In this document: positions 1 to 7,078 of the stretch, one piece after another
Layout: the number at the start of each line of letters is the position of its first letter
Position numbering within the stretch: position 1 is the stretch's first letter
Source of the DNA: Thiomicrorhabdus sp.
GTDB taxonomy: Bacteria; Pseudomonadota; Gammaproteobacteria; Thiomicrospirales; Thiomicrospiraceae
Length of the DNA stretch: 20,598 bases
Reading direction: 5' to 3'
NCBI GenBank assembly: GCA_015488565.1
Contig: WFNQ01000137.1
Coordinates: forward strand, 1 to 20,598
Made by a program: the position numbers and the translations under genes
Notes under the pieces: model-generated
The model's input: the letters and a program-made list of their open reading frames with translations, nothing else
Database searches by the model: none
What the model was told of the DNA's origin: nothing

Positions 1-563
1 GCTAAACGAATGTCATCATCATAACCAATACCAAACACCATATCGACACGCCGTGTATCTCTAGCAGAAAAGTTAGTAATGGCACCGGAATAAATGGCGC
101 CATTCGGCACAATCACTTCCTTATTATCACCCGTACGCATCTGTGTACTAAAAATTTGAATTTTTTCCACGACACCAGTTACGCCACCGGCTTCAACAAA
201 ATCCCCTCCTTTAAACGGTTTAAACACTAATAACATCACTCCGGCTGCAAAATTTTGCATTGAGCCTTGCAGTGCTAAACCAATTGCTAAACCTGCCGCT
301 GCAATCAGTGCAACCAAAGAGGAAGTATCGACTCCAAGCTGATTTAATGCCGCAATAATAACAAACAACAACAATACGGCGTTTAATATAGACCCAATAA
401 AGTTGATGAGCATCTCATCCATTTTGGATTTATTTAAAACCTTCTTCACTAAACTCACAATAAAGCGAATCACTATTCGCCCAATCACAAAGATCAATAT
501 GGCTGTAACTAATTTCACTGCCCAAGGCAGTGCGTACTCATTCATTAACAAATCAAAATCCAT
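1..563 (-). CDS. MscS-family mechanosensitive ion channel, N-terminal part (cut by window edge)
   Basis: This is a small-conductance mechanosensitive channel of the inner membrane, which in this family opens under membrane tension to release solutes after osmotic downshock. The reading frame starts at an ATG whose complement is at 561-563 and stays open to base 1, about 187 codons. The N-terminus begins MDFDLLMNEYALPWAVKL. Two hydrophobic segments follow (about residues 14-40 and 58-75), then a third Gly/Ala-rich pore-type helix containing AAAGLAIGLALQGSMQNFAAG at about 88-108. That helix and the following VFKPFKGGDFVEAGGVTG (start of the beta domain) are diagnostic of MscS. With only one helix pair before the pore helix, the architecture is the short, E. 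coli MscS-like form. The C-terminal alpha/beta vestibule lies outside the window. It follows argB on the same strand after 88 bp; I cannot tell whether they are co-transcribed. Confidence 0.9.
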   Translation of the reverse strand, partial: MDFDLLMNEYALPWAVKLVTAILIFVIGRIVIRFIVSLVKKVLNKSKMDEMLINFIGSILNAVLLLFVIIAALNQLGVDTSSLVALIAAAGLAIGLALQGSMQNFAAGVMLLVFKPFKGGDFVEAGGVTGVVEKIQIFSTQMRTGDNKEVIVPNGAIYSGAITNFSARDTRRVDMVFGIGYDDDIRL

Positions 564-651
564 TTAACTATCCTAATCATTTTCAAAAATAAATCTAAAG
601 AGACTATTTAGAGAGCTTTACACGAAAGAATCCCTTCAAGCCAAAAAACGC

Positions 652-1563
652 TTAGCGCGTAATTAAGGTTCCAACCCCTTCATCAGTAAACACTTCTAGC
701 ATCACGGCATGTTCAACACGCCCATCAATAATGTGAGCAGAGCATACGCCCGCTTCAACCGCATCTAATGCACACTGAATCTTAGGGAGCATTCCTCCGT
801 ATATTGTACCGTTATCTACTAATCTTTCAACGCTTTGTGCATTAAGCCCAGTCAAGAGCACACCCTCTTTATCCAATAAACCTGCGGTATTCGTCAATAA
901 CATCAGTTTTTCAGCATTTAATGACTCTGCAATTTTACCCGCGACCAAATCGGCATTAATATTATAAGAGTGGCCATCTTCTCCCACACCAACGGGCGCA
1001 ATCACTGGAATAAAATCATCTTGAATTAACATATCCAAGACCTTAGTATTGATTTTACTCACCTCACCCACATGCCCTAAATCAATAATTTCAGATGCAT
1101 TTAGCTCAGGTGAATTACGTGTCATATGCATTTTAGTGGCACAAATTAAATTGCCATCCTTACCCGTTAATCCAACTGCATTACCACCATAGCGGTGAAT
1201 TAGGTTTACAATTTCTTTATTAACTTGCCCTCCCAATACCATTTCGACAATATCCATCGTTTCAGTATCAGTCACTCGCATTCCTTGTATAAATTCAGAC
1301 GGTTTACCAATGCGCTCTAATAGTTTTCCTATTTGAGGCCCACCACCGTGTACCACCACAGGGTTCATGCCGACTAACTTCATCAGAACAATATCTCGTG
1401 CAAACCCTGCTTTCAACTTATCATCAATCATGGCGTTTCCACCGTATTTAATCACGATGGTTTTACCTGAAAATCGTTGAATATAAGGCAGAGCCTCAGC
1501 CAAAACAGAAGCCACATTTTGCGCTTGTTCTTTATTTAAATTCATTGTCGTTTGCACTCTCAT
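652..1563 (-). CDS. argB: Acetylglutamate kinase
   Basis: ArgB phosphorylates N-acetyl-L-glutamate with ATP, the second step of arginine biosynthesis, in the cytoplasm. The 303-residue protein has the amino-acid-kinase signatures in order: the glycine-rich IVIKYGGNAM (about 36-45, Lys39 being the phosphate-binding lysine), VVVHGGGPQIGKLL (about 69-82), GMRVTD (94-99) and an NINADLVAGKIAESL segment for nucleotide and substrate binding. The N-terminal helix (residues 8-32) resembles the mobile helix of arginine-sensitive, hexameric acetylglutamate kinases, so feedback inhibition by arginine is possible but inferred. The start is ambiguous: ATG at 1561-1563 overlaps the reach of an AGAGA just inside the yajQ end, while Met7 is an alternative. 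The gene starts only 3 nt after the yajQ stop, so translational coupling is likely. In pseudomonads argB follows coaBC-dut-algC; here yajQ occupies the place of algC. Confidence 0.96.
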   Translation of the reverse strand: MRVQTTMNLNKEQAQNVASVLAEALPYIQRFSGKTIVIKYGGNAMIDDKLKAGFARDIVLMKLVGMNPVVVHGGGPQIGKLLERIGKPSEFIQGMRVTDTETMDIVEMVLGGQVNKEIVNLIHRYGGNAVGLTGKDGNLICATKMHMTRNSPELNASEIIDLGHVGEVSKINTKVLDMLIQDDFIPVIAPVGVGEDGHSYNINADLVAGKIAESLNAEKLMLLTNTAGLLDKEGVLLTGLNAQSVERLVDNGTIYGGMLPKIQCALDAVEAGVCSAHIIDGRVEHAVMLEVFTDEGVGTLITR

Positions 1564-1566
1564 GGC

Positions 1567-2052
1567 TTAATCTCTAAAGTTATTAAATTGTAACGGCAGC
1601 TCTAGCTCATCCATTCCACGCAACATTTGCATCACTTGTTGCAAATCATCGCGTTTTTTACCTGTTACACGAATGCTGTCCCCTTGATTAGCGACCTGAA
1701 CTTTAAACTTACCGTCCTTAATCGCTTTAATGATTTTTTTAGCCAGCGGCGCATCTAACCCCTCTTTCATCTCAATCACCTGTTTAGCGGTTTTTAACTG
1801 AATATCTGGGTCTTTTTGCTCCATGCACTTAATATCAATGCCACGACGATTGGCTTTTTGCACCAAAATATCAAACATCTGATTTAACTGAAAGTCCGAT
1901 GCCGTAATCATGGTGACTGTTGTATCTTTTAGTTCAAAACAGGAGTCTGTCCCCTTAAAATCATAACGAGTAGTTACCTCTTTATTGGCTTGATCAATTG
2001 CATTTTTTAGCTCGTGCTTATCCAGTTCTGACACAATATCAAATGAAGGCAT
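1567..2052 (-). CDS. yajQ: YajQ family nucleotide-binding protein
   Basis: This is a 161-residue YajQ-family protein with two ferredoxin-like folds; E. coli YajQ is about the same length. The N-terminus MPSFDIVSELDKHELKNAID and the following NKEVTTRYDFKGTD are the family hallmark, and the C-terminal half carries the usual VQVANQGDSIRVTGKKRDDLQ stretch. Members bind nucleotides or RNA, and a Xanthomonas homologue has been reported to bind cyclic di-GMP and influence transcription; which role applies here is unknown. The start ATG is preceded by a good ribosome-binding site (TAGGAG, 6 nt spacing). It leads into argB, 3 nt downstream. Its upstream region contains a G/C-tract stem-loop (2116-2160) and the terminator of dut, so it probably has its own promoter, although I could not identify a convincing -35/-10 pair. 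Confidence 0.95.
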   Translation of the reverse strand: MPSFDIVSELDKHELKNAIDQANKEVTTRYDFKGTDSCFELKDTTVTMITASDFQLNQMFDILVQKANRRGIDIKCMEQKDPDIQLKTAKQVIEMKEGLDAPLAKKIIKAIKDGKFKVQVANQGDSIRVTGKKRDDLQQVMQMLRGMDELELPLQFNNFRD

Positions 2053-2115
2053 GTGGTACTCCTAAAGAATCGTCTATTAAAAAATTAGGGGTATTTTACC
2101 ACTTGAAGATAAACC

Positions 2116-2160
2116 TAGGGGGGGGGCAGAAAATTTAAAATGGATTTTTACCCCCCCCTA
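2116..2160. repeat. G9/C8 inverted repeat (10-bp near-pure G:C stem-loop) upstream of yajQ
   Basis: TA followed by nine G (2116-2126) is perfectly complementary to eight C followed by TA (2151-2160), giving a 10-bp stem around a 24-nt AT-rich loop. Inside the loop AAAAT and ATTTT can extend the structure. It lies 64-108 nt upstream of yajQ, after the dut terminator as read on the - strand. The stem would be very stable in RNA or single-stranded DNA. A function is not evident; possibilities are a transcription barrier, a leader structure or a slippage-prone tract. Confidence 0.75.
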
Positions 2161-2166
2161 AAACCC

Positions 2167-2212
2167 AAAAAGCCCTACAAACGTTTAACTAAAGAGTTTG
2201 TAGGGCTTTTTT
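2167..2212. terminator. Bidirectional intrinsic terminator after dut
   Basis: A perfect 11-bp stem, GCCCTACAAAC (2172-2182) with GTTTGTAGGGC (2196-2206), closes a 13-nt loop. It is flanked by six T on the + strand and by five T as read on the - strand, so it can act both ways. On the - strand it follows the dut stop by about 28 nt and is the natural terminator of the coaBC/HD-GYP/dut transcript. Confidence 0.9.
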
Positions 2213-2233
2213 ATTTATAAAGCAAGTTTAAAA

Positions 2234-2689
2234 CTAACGTCCTGTATGCCCAAATCCACCTTCACCACGCTCGGTTGATAAACCAAAATCTTCCACTTTT
2301 TCAAATACGGGCTGAATCACGGGCACAATCACCATCTGAGCAATTCGCTCACCCACTTCAACGGTATAAGGCATGTCACTTCTGTTCCAACAAGAGACCA
2401 TTAATGGCCCTTGGTAGTCTGAATCGATCAAACCGACTAAATTACCGAGCACAATACCATGTTTATGGCCTAAACCTGAACGAGGTAAAAGCATGGCCGC
2501 AAAGCCTGGATCATCTAGATGAATGGCCATGCCCGTTGGAATCAAAATAGTTTGCCCTGGTTGAATAATGGTATTTTCATCCACACAGGCTCGTAAATCT
2601 AATCCCGCAGACCCCGGCGTTCCATAATGAGGAAATTCAATCTCATTGCCCAGCCTTGCATCCAGAATTTTGTATTCCACTTTGATCAT
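2234..2689 (-). CDS. dut: Deoxyuridine 5'-triphosphate nucleotidohydrolase (dUTPase)
   Basis: Dut hydrolyses dUTP to dUMP and pyrophosphate, keeping uracil out of DNA and feeding thymidylate synthesis; it works as a cytoplasmic homotrimer. The 151-residue protein shows all five trimeric dUTPase motifs in order: AGLDLRA, PRSGLGHKHG, NLVGLIDSDYQG, GERIAQMVI and the C-terminal RGEGGFGHTGR arm that closes over the active site. Length matches E. coli Dut. A ribosome-binding site AAAGGTG lies 5 nt before the ATG. It starts 38 nt after the stop of the HD-GYP gene and ends at a strong terminator. The usual gammaproteobacterial pair coaBC-dut is kept but with one gene inserted between them. Confidence 0.97.
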   Translation of the reverse strand: MIKVEYKILDARLGNEIEFPHYGTPGSAGLDLRACVDENTIIQPGQTILIPTGMAIHLDDPGFAAMLLPRSGLGHKHGIVLGNLVGLIDSDYQGPLMVSCWNRSDMPYTVEVGERIAQMVIVPVIQPVFEKVEDFGLSTERGEGGFGHTGR

Positions 2690-2727
2690 TTACACACCTT
2701 TATTATTTAGCGTTATCAGACAGTTTT

Positions 2728-3813
2728 CTAGAAACTTTCCCGAGCATCATCAACATACTTATCTTTTATGTCTACTATTTGAGGCAATACATTTAAAAAG
2801 CTATCAACCACTTTTGGGTCAAAATGTTTGCCACGCTCTAATTTAATCAGATCAACCGCATACTCAACGGGTCTTGCCTTCTTATACACTCGAGTCGACG
2901 TCAAGGCATCAAATACATCGGCAATCGCCACAATACGGCCACACAAAGGGATTTTATCTCCCATTAAGTTATTAGGATAACCCGTTCCATCGAATTTCTC
3001 ATGGTGTGTTAACGCAATATCGTGCGCTAACTGAATAAATGCTGAAGCGTGTCCTGCTAAAATTTTAGCGCCTATCGTGACATGCGTTTTCATCACTTCA
3101 AACTCTTTAAAGCTCAAACGATCAGGCTTCAGCATGATTTTATCAGAAATACCTATTTTACCAATATCATGCAGTGGCGTCGCCATGCGCAGTCGCTTGG
3201 CATAGTCGGGATCCAGCCCAAGATCCAGTGCAATTAACTCCACATATTGACTCACCCGCTTAATTCGAGCCCCTGTTTCATGGTACCGATACTCTGTTGC
3301 TTGCCCTAAACGAGCCAAGACCTCTTGATAATCCTCAGTCATCTCTTCAGCACCTTGATAAGGTTGCTGCTCCAAAAGCTGTTGTTGTGCCATCAATTGT
3401 TTACACAGCACGCGCTTTTCAAGTTGGGTTTCAATTCGATGAATTAACTCAATCGAATCAAATGGCTTAATCACATAATCAGAGGCTCCCGCCTTAAACA
3501 AATTAACTCGAGAAGTTTTATCTCCATCCTTGGTTAACATAATCACAGCGGGCTTTTCTTGACTTCCAAATTGAGCCGTTAACATGCCCAAAATGGCAAA
3601 ACGCTCTTCTTCAGAGATAGCCAAATCTAATAATAATAAATCAACTGGATTATCCGCATCATTTAAGGTTTGAATAATATCAACCGGATCACTTAAGCTG
3701 CTAAAATTTTGAAATCCTTTTTGGCTTAATGCGGTGGTAATCTGCACCGAACTAATTGGCTGATCGTTTAAAATTACGATTCGCATTTGATACAGATCAA
3801 ACTGATTCAACAC
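2728..3813 (-). CDS. Response regulator with C-terminal HD-GYP domain (predicted cyclic di-GMP phosphodiesterase)
   Basis: This is a two-domain signalling protein of 361 residues. Residues about 10-130 form a receiver domain with the phospho-acceptor Asp63 in VDLLLLDLA and the conserved VIKPF lysine at 116. The first residue of the usual acidic pair is Asn (Asn16-Asp17), a mild deviation. A Gln-rich linker (about 135-165) follows. Residues about 175-345 form an HD-GYP domain with HDIGKIG (His215-Asp216), LKPDRLSFKEFEVMKTH and HHEKFDGTGYP (His270-His271, GYP 278-280), so the metal-binding and GYP residues known from active cyclic di-GMP phosphodiesterases are present. The start is taken as GTG (3811-3813) because AAGGAG sits 5 nt upstream; the later ATG (Met10) has no ribosome-binding site. 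With this start the gene overlaps the end of coaBC by 17 nt, implying translational coupling. No histidine kinase is nearby, so its input is unknown. Confidence 0.93.
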   Translation of the reverse strand: MLNQFDLYQMRIVILNDQPISSVQITTALSQKGFQNFSSLSDPVDIIQTLNDADNPVDLLLLDLAISEEERFAILGMLTAQFGSQEKPAVIMLTKDGDKTSRVNLFKAGASDYVIKPFDSIELIHRIETQLEKRVLCKQLMAQQQLLEQQPYQGAEEMTEDYQEVLARLGQATEYRYHETGARIKRVSQYVELIALDLGLDPDYAKRLRMATPLHDIGKIGISDKIMLKPDRLSFKEFEVMKTHVTIGAKILAGHASAFIQLAHDIALTHHEKFDGTGYPNNLMGDKIPLCGRIVAIADVFDALTSTRVYKKARPVEYAVDLIKLERGKHFDPKVVDSFLNVLPQIVDIKDKYVDDARESF

Positions 3814-5038
3814 AACAACTCCTTAAATTCAATGACGCAATCGCGTTTAATAGTTGAAACCCAAGCCTTTTTTTAGAGCCTTCATCAAAAGAAAAAAATG
3901 AATCTTTTGTAATTAAGGTGACAGAGTTTTGGTCAGACTCAAACCCTTTTGCCCCCTCACCTACTTCATTGGCAATAATTGCATCCAGTTTTTTTTGCTT
4001 CAATTTCGCTTTTGCATAATCCAATACATGCTCAGTTTCAGCTGCAAAACCAATGACAACCGGTTTTTTCGGCTGTTCCGCCACCCAAGCAATAATGTCT
4101 ACGTTTTTAACCAACGATAAAGAAAGCATGCCCTCTTTCGCTTGTTTTTTTAGCTTTTGTTCCGATTTTTGCGCCACTTTAAAATCGGCTACTGCCGCAG
4201 CACTAATAAAAAAATCTTTACCCTTATAATGTGCTTTTACCGCATCAAACATTTGAGCCGCCGTTCTCACGTCCACACGCTCAATATGAGGGGGGGAGAA
4301 AAGCGTTACCGGCCCTGCAATCAAGGTCACTTTAGCCCCCATTTTTTGAGCCGCTTCTGCCAATGCAAATCCCATTTTTCCAGAGCTTCGATTACCAATA
4401 AATCGTACTGGATCAATATCCTCAAATGTTGGGCCTGCGGTAATCAATATTGACTTACCTTGCCAGAAGGTCTCCCCTTTTTTTATTTCTTGAAACCAAA
4501 ACTGTCGCTGTTTTTGAAGCTGCATAACGGTCTCAAAAATAATCTGCGGTTCAGGCATTCTACCCGCACCGACTTCGCCACAAGCTTGCTCACCCTCCGC
4601 TGGCTCAAGCACTTCAAAACCACGTTGTTTTAATCGCGCTACATTATCCTGCGTAGCCTCATTTGACCACATTAGATGATTCATTGCTGGCACCACCATA
4701 ATCGGTTTATCCGTCGCCAGACACAGTGTTGTTAATAAGTTATCTGCTCGGCCTATTCGTAACTTGGCCAATGTTTCGGCCGACGCCGGTGCAATCACAA
4801 TTTGATCAGCCCAACGCGCCAACTCAATATGCCCCATGCCCGCCTCTTGATTGCAATCAAATAAACTGTCTCGCACAGGGTTTCCTGATAAAGCCTGAAA
4901 AGAGAGCGGTTGAATAAACGCTTTTGCACCCGCCGTCATCACCACTTGAACCTGATGACCCGCTTTAATAAATAGCCTTGTCAACACCAAACTTTTATAG
5001 GCCGCAATACCACCCGTAACTCCTAGCAAAATCTTCAT
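3797..5038 (-). CDS. coaBC: Bifunctional phosphopantothenoylcysteine decarboxylase / phosphopantothenate-cysteine ligase
   Basis: CoaBC (Dfp) joins cysteine to 4'-phosphopantothenate using CTP and decarboxylates the product to 4'-phosphopantetheine, two steps of coenzyme A synthesis. The N-terminal flavoprotein half (1-175) shows LLGVTGGIAAYK, the active-site histidine in GHIELARWAD (His70), VPAMN (Asn120) and the substrate-clamp cysteine in ACGEVGAGRM (Cys153). The C-terminal ligase half (about 195-400) shows ITAGPTFEDIDPVRFIGN, RSSGKMG, ISAAAVADF and KNVDII, where KNPDI is more usual. Length 413 residues is typical. No clear ribosome-binding site precedes the ATG; it may depend on the thioesterase gene 75 nt upstream. 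Its last 17 nt overlap the next gene. The ligase active site includes a short run of CCC codons that creates a G7 run on the + strand (4270-4276). Confidence 0.97.
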   Translation of the reverse strand: MKILLGVTGGIAAYKSLVLTRLFIKAGHQVQVVMTAGAKAFIQPLSFQALSGNPVRDSLFDCNQEAGMGHIELARWADQIVIAPASAETLAKLRIGRADNLLTTLCLATDKPIMVVPAMNHLMWSNEATQDNVARLKQRGFEVLEPAEGEQACGEVGAGRMPEPQIIFETVMQLQKQRQFWFQEIKKGETFWQGKSILITAGPTFEDIDPVRFIGNRSSGKMGFALAEAAQKMGAKVTLIAGPVTLFSPPHIERVDVRTAAQMFDAVKAHYKGKDFFISAAAVADFKVAQKSEQKLKKQAKEGMLSLSLVKNVDIIAWVAEQPKKPVVIGFAAETEHVLDYAKAKLKQKKLDAIIANEVGEGAKGFESDQNSVTLITKDSFFSFDEGSKKRLGFQLLNAIASLNLRSCCVESV

Positions 5039-5113
5039 TTCAAACTTGTCTTAGCACCTAAACTTAAACATGATACCGAGTTTCAATTTATTATCACACT
5101 TAAATTTAAGAGT

Positions 5114-5503
5114 TTACTCTTCAATTAAATTATCCAGGTGAGCAAAAGCGACTGGGCGCCCTTTTGTATTCACCGCAATACCAATCGATCGACCACTTAC
5201 CATTAATTCCTCACTCTCTTTATGATAAATGTTTTGTACAAACGCATACTTAATTCGAGATACTTTTTGCACTGCAACCGTGACATAAAAATCATCCTGA
5301 GAACGCAGAGGTTTTTTATAATCCAACTCAACGCGCACCACCATTAAATTAATGCCCTCCTCCACTAATTCAGAAAAGTTAACCCCTTTTTCCAATAAAA
5401 ACTCGTGGCGTGCATGTTCTAAATAATTTTGATACACACTGTTATTTACCACTTTTTGTAAGTCACACTCATAATCTCTCACACGTAGGTATAATTTATA
5501 CAT
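5114..5503 (-). CDS. Hotdog-fold acyl-CoA thioesterase (4HBT/YbgC-like)
   Basis: This 129-residue cytoplasmic protein has the single hotdog domain of 4-hydroxybenzoyl-CoA-type thioesterases, which hydrolyse acyl-CoA or related thioesters. The active-site region reads RDYECDLQKVVNNSVYQNY, then LEHARHEFL, with the predicted catalytic Asp14 and the helix EHAR. A Gly is usual three residues after the Asp; here Lys17 takes its place. The central part, LDYKKPLRSQDDFYV, is also characteristic. The start ATG has AAGGAA 9 nt upstream. The gene reads into coaBC after 75 nt and is divergent from radC across only 54 bp, where both promoters must lie. The natural substrate cannot be told from sequence; a housekeeping role beside CoA synthesis is only suggestive. 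Confidence 0.9.
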   Translation of the reverse strand: MYKLYLRVRDYECDLQKVVNNSVYQNYLEHARHEFLLEKGVNFSELVEEGINLMVVRVELDYKKPLRSQDDFYVTVAVQKVSRIKYAFVQNIYHKESEELMVSGRSIGIAVNTKGRPVAFAHLDNLIEE

Positions 5504-5557
5504 TAATCTAAATTCCTTACAAAACGTTTACCTAACCATTAGGGACTATATTATATT

Positions 5558-6241
5558 ATGTCCATCACTGACTGGCACGAACATGATAGACCACGTGAAA
5601 AATTATTAACATTTGGCGCTCAACACCTATCCGATGCCGAACTCCTTGCGATATTCTTACGTGTTGGTGTCAAAGGACACAGTGCCGTCGAACTGGCACA
5701 AATTTTATTAGATCATTTTGGTAACCTACACACGTTACTTAACGCCAATCAAGAAGAGTTTTGTCAAATAAAAGGCCTCGGTCAAGCCAAGTACGTACAG
5801 TTTAAAGCGTTATTAGAGCTGTCCAATCGATACTTTGAGTCTGAACTCAGTAAAGGTCCTTCTTTCAGTGATCCTGAAAAAGTTGCTCGCTATCTAGCAC
5901 ACAGCTTAGCCTTCAAAAACCGAGAATCCTTTATGGTGCTTTTATTAGACCAACAGCATCAACTCATTCACACCGAAACTCTCTTTACCGGTACATTAAA
6001 CCAATCCCAAATACACGTAAGAGAAGTCATCAAAAGTGCCTTAGAGCACCACGCAGCGGCTGTTATTTTGGCACACAACCACCCCTCTGGGAATCCAACC
6101 CCCAGCCAATCCGATATCGAACTCACCAAAACACTTTCCCATGCATTGCAAATGGTTGAAATACGAACCCTTGATCATATCATCATTGGTGACAACGGAC
6201 GCTGGCACTCTTTAGCACAACATCAACAAATGCCAATTTAA
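5558..6241 (+). CDS. radC: RadC-family JAMM-motif protein (UPF0758)
   Basis: RadC-family proteins carry an N-terminal helix-hairpin-helix DNA-binding part and a C-terminal JAB1/MPN metalloprotease-like domain. The old assignment to recombination repair in E. coli was withdrawn, so the function is uncertain. In this 227-residue copy MSITDWHEHDRPREKLL and HLSDAELLAIFLRVG are the classic N-terminus, IKGLGQAK (about 71-78) is the hairpin, and LAHNHPSGNPTPSQSD (about 171-186) is the complete JAMM signature with His173, His175 and Asp186. The end, GDNGRWHSLAQHQQMPI, departs from the common SFAERGL ending. It precedes rpmB and rpmG as in E. coli and is divergent from the thioesterase/coaBC group. 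Confidence 0.95.
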   Translation: MSITDWHEHDRPREKLLTFGAQHLSDAELLAIFLRVGVKGHSAVELAQILLDHFGNLHTLLNANQEEFCQIKGLGQAKYVQFKALLELSNRYFESELSKGPSFSDPEKVARYLAHSLAFKNRESFMVLLLDQQHQLIHTETLFTGTLNQSQIHVREVIKSALEHHAAAVILAHNHPSGNPTPSQSDIELTKTLSHALQMVEIRTLDHIIIGDNGRWHSLAQHQQMPI

Positions 6242-6253
6242 TACTTGCAATTT

Positions 6254-6289
6254 AAGGCCACTTCGAGGATAATCCGCCTTCTTATTTTT
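6254..6289 (+). terminator. Possible weak terminator after radC
   Basis: AAGGC (6254-6258) can pair with GCCTT (6276-6280), with a small inner GGA/TCC pairing in the loop, followed by a T-rich CTTATTTTT. It lies just past the radC stop. The stem is short, so partial read-through into rpmB is possible. Confidence 0.3.
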
Positions 6290-6404
6290 CGCAGACATTC
6301 AACACTGTGAAAACATATAGAAATATTCGAATATTTTTAAATATAAAATAAATTAGAGCCTTAAGGCAATAACTTATTTTAAGAACTTTATAAGGGATTG
6401 TGAA

Positions 6405-6641
6405 ATGTCTAAAGTATGCCAAGTAACAGGAAAACGTCCTGTAGTCGGTAACAATGTTTCTCACTCTCACCGTAAAACACGTCGTCGTTTCTTACCAAAC
6501 TTGCATACGCATCGTTTTTGGTTGGAAGCTGAAAACCGTTTTGTTAAATTACGCGTCACCGCTGCTGCGATGCGTATTATCGACAAAAAAGGGATTGACT
6601 CAGTGATCGCCGAGATGCGTTCACGTGGTGAGAAGGTCTAA
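6405..6641 (+). CDS. rpmB: 50S ribosomal protein L28
   Basis: L28 is a small basic protein of the large ribosomal subunit. The 78-residue sequence is the family standard: MSKVCQVTGKRPVVGNNVSH at the N-terminus, the basic RKTRRRFLPNLHTHRFW segment, and RVTAAAMRIIDKKGID towards the C-terminus. Length equals the E. coli protein. An AAGGG ribosome-binding site precedes the ATG by 9 nt. The 163-bp leader after radC is very AT-rich, with a perfect 16-bp palindrome AAATATTCGAATATTT at 6321-6336 and GCCTTAAGGC at 6358-6367. A separate ribosomal-protein promoter is likely there. It is followed at 10 nt by rpmG. Confidence 0.98.
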   Translation: MSKVCQVTGKRPVVGNNVSHSHRKTRRRFLPNLHTHRFWLEAENRFVKLRVTAAAMRIIDKKGIDSVIAEMRSRGEKV

Positions 6642-6651
6642 GGAGACTGCC

Positions 6652-6804
6652 ATGCGCGATAAAATTAAATTACAGTCCACTGAATCGGCTTATTTTTATA
6701 CGACAGATAAAAATAAAAAGAACATGGCTGGAAAATTTGAAATCAAGAAGTTCGATCCTGTGGTTCGTAAACACGTCTTGTTCAAAGAAGCTAAAATCAA
6801 ATAA
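6652..6804 (+). CDS. rpmG: 50S ribosomal protein L33 (zinc-free form)
   Basis: This 50-residue reading frame begins MRDKIKLQSTESAYFYTTDK and ends VRKHVLFKEAKIK. It matches L33, a small basic large-subunit protein. It has no cysteines, so it is the zinc-independent (C-minus) type; a zinc-binding version would carry two CxxC pairs. Its ribosome-binding site AAGGAG overlaps the rpmB stop codon, so the two are coupled. A strong intrinsic terminator begins 24 nt after its stop. The order radC-rpmB-rpmG-mutM is the one seen in E. coli, here with a tRNA gene inserted on the other strand before mutM. Confidence 0.97.
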   Translation: MRDKIKLQSTESAYFYTTDKNKKNMAGKFEIKKFDPVVRKHVLFKEAKIK

Positions 6805-6828
6805 ATCTTATCCAGATAAGTTTGACCT

Positions 6829-6858
6829 AAAACCCAGTTCAAAAGACTGGGTTTTTTT
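6829..6858 (+). terminator. Intrinsic terminator after rpmG
   Basis: AAAACCCAGT (6829-6838) pairs with ACTGGGTTTT (6846-6855) around a 7-nt loop, and the T run reaches seven bases. This is a textbook rho-independent terminator ending the rpmB-rpmG transcript. Confidence 0.93.
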
Positions 6859-7078
6859 ATGCCTGAAATAACTCAAAAAAATAATACCACTTAGCCACTC
6901 ATCCATTTTTTCACGTTACGATGTAAATATTTAGGTGCGACTGTCGGCTCTATACTGATGAGATAAATGAAATTAAATGATCTAGATATGAGACTGTGTT
7001 GACCATTCCATTTTGCTACAAAATTAGACAGCAAGAAACTTTGGAAATAGGAAAGTGACCGTAAGGCATTGATTTATA
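6859..7078. other. Gene-free 220-bp stretch between rpmG terminator and tRNA
   Basis: I see no reading frame of any length worth calling, no strong hairpin and no repeat here. It is the downstream region of both the rpmG transcript (+) and the tRNA transcript (-). No obvious terminator for the tRNA gene was found in it. Confidence 0.6.

Noticed and set aside
594..612. TCTAAA/TTTAGA dyad after argB, as a terminator
   Set aside because: Only six AT-rich pairs; the T-rich tail is loose. Too weak to list.
2275..2550. + strand open frame of 91 codons over dut
   Set aside because: It lies antisense to the well-supported dut and shows no family signature; a shadow frame.
3929..4453. + strand open frames over coaBC
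   Set aside because: Antisense to a complete, motif-rich gene; composition typical of shadows.
6321..6336. Palindrome AAATATTCGAATATTT before rpmB as an operator
   Set aside because: Pure AT-rich palindromes arise readily in this background; no second copy or spacing support. Mentioned only under rpmB.
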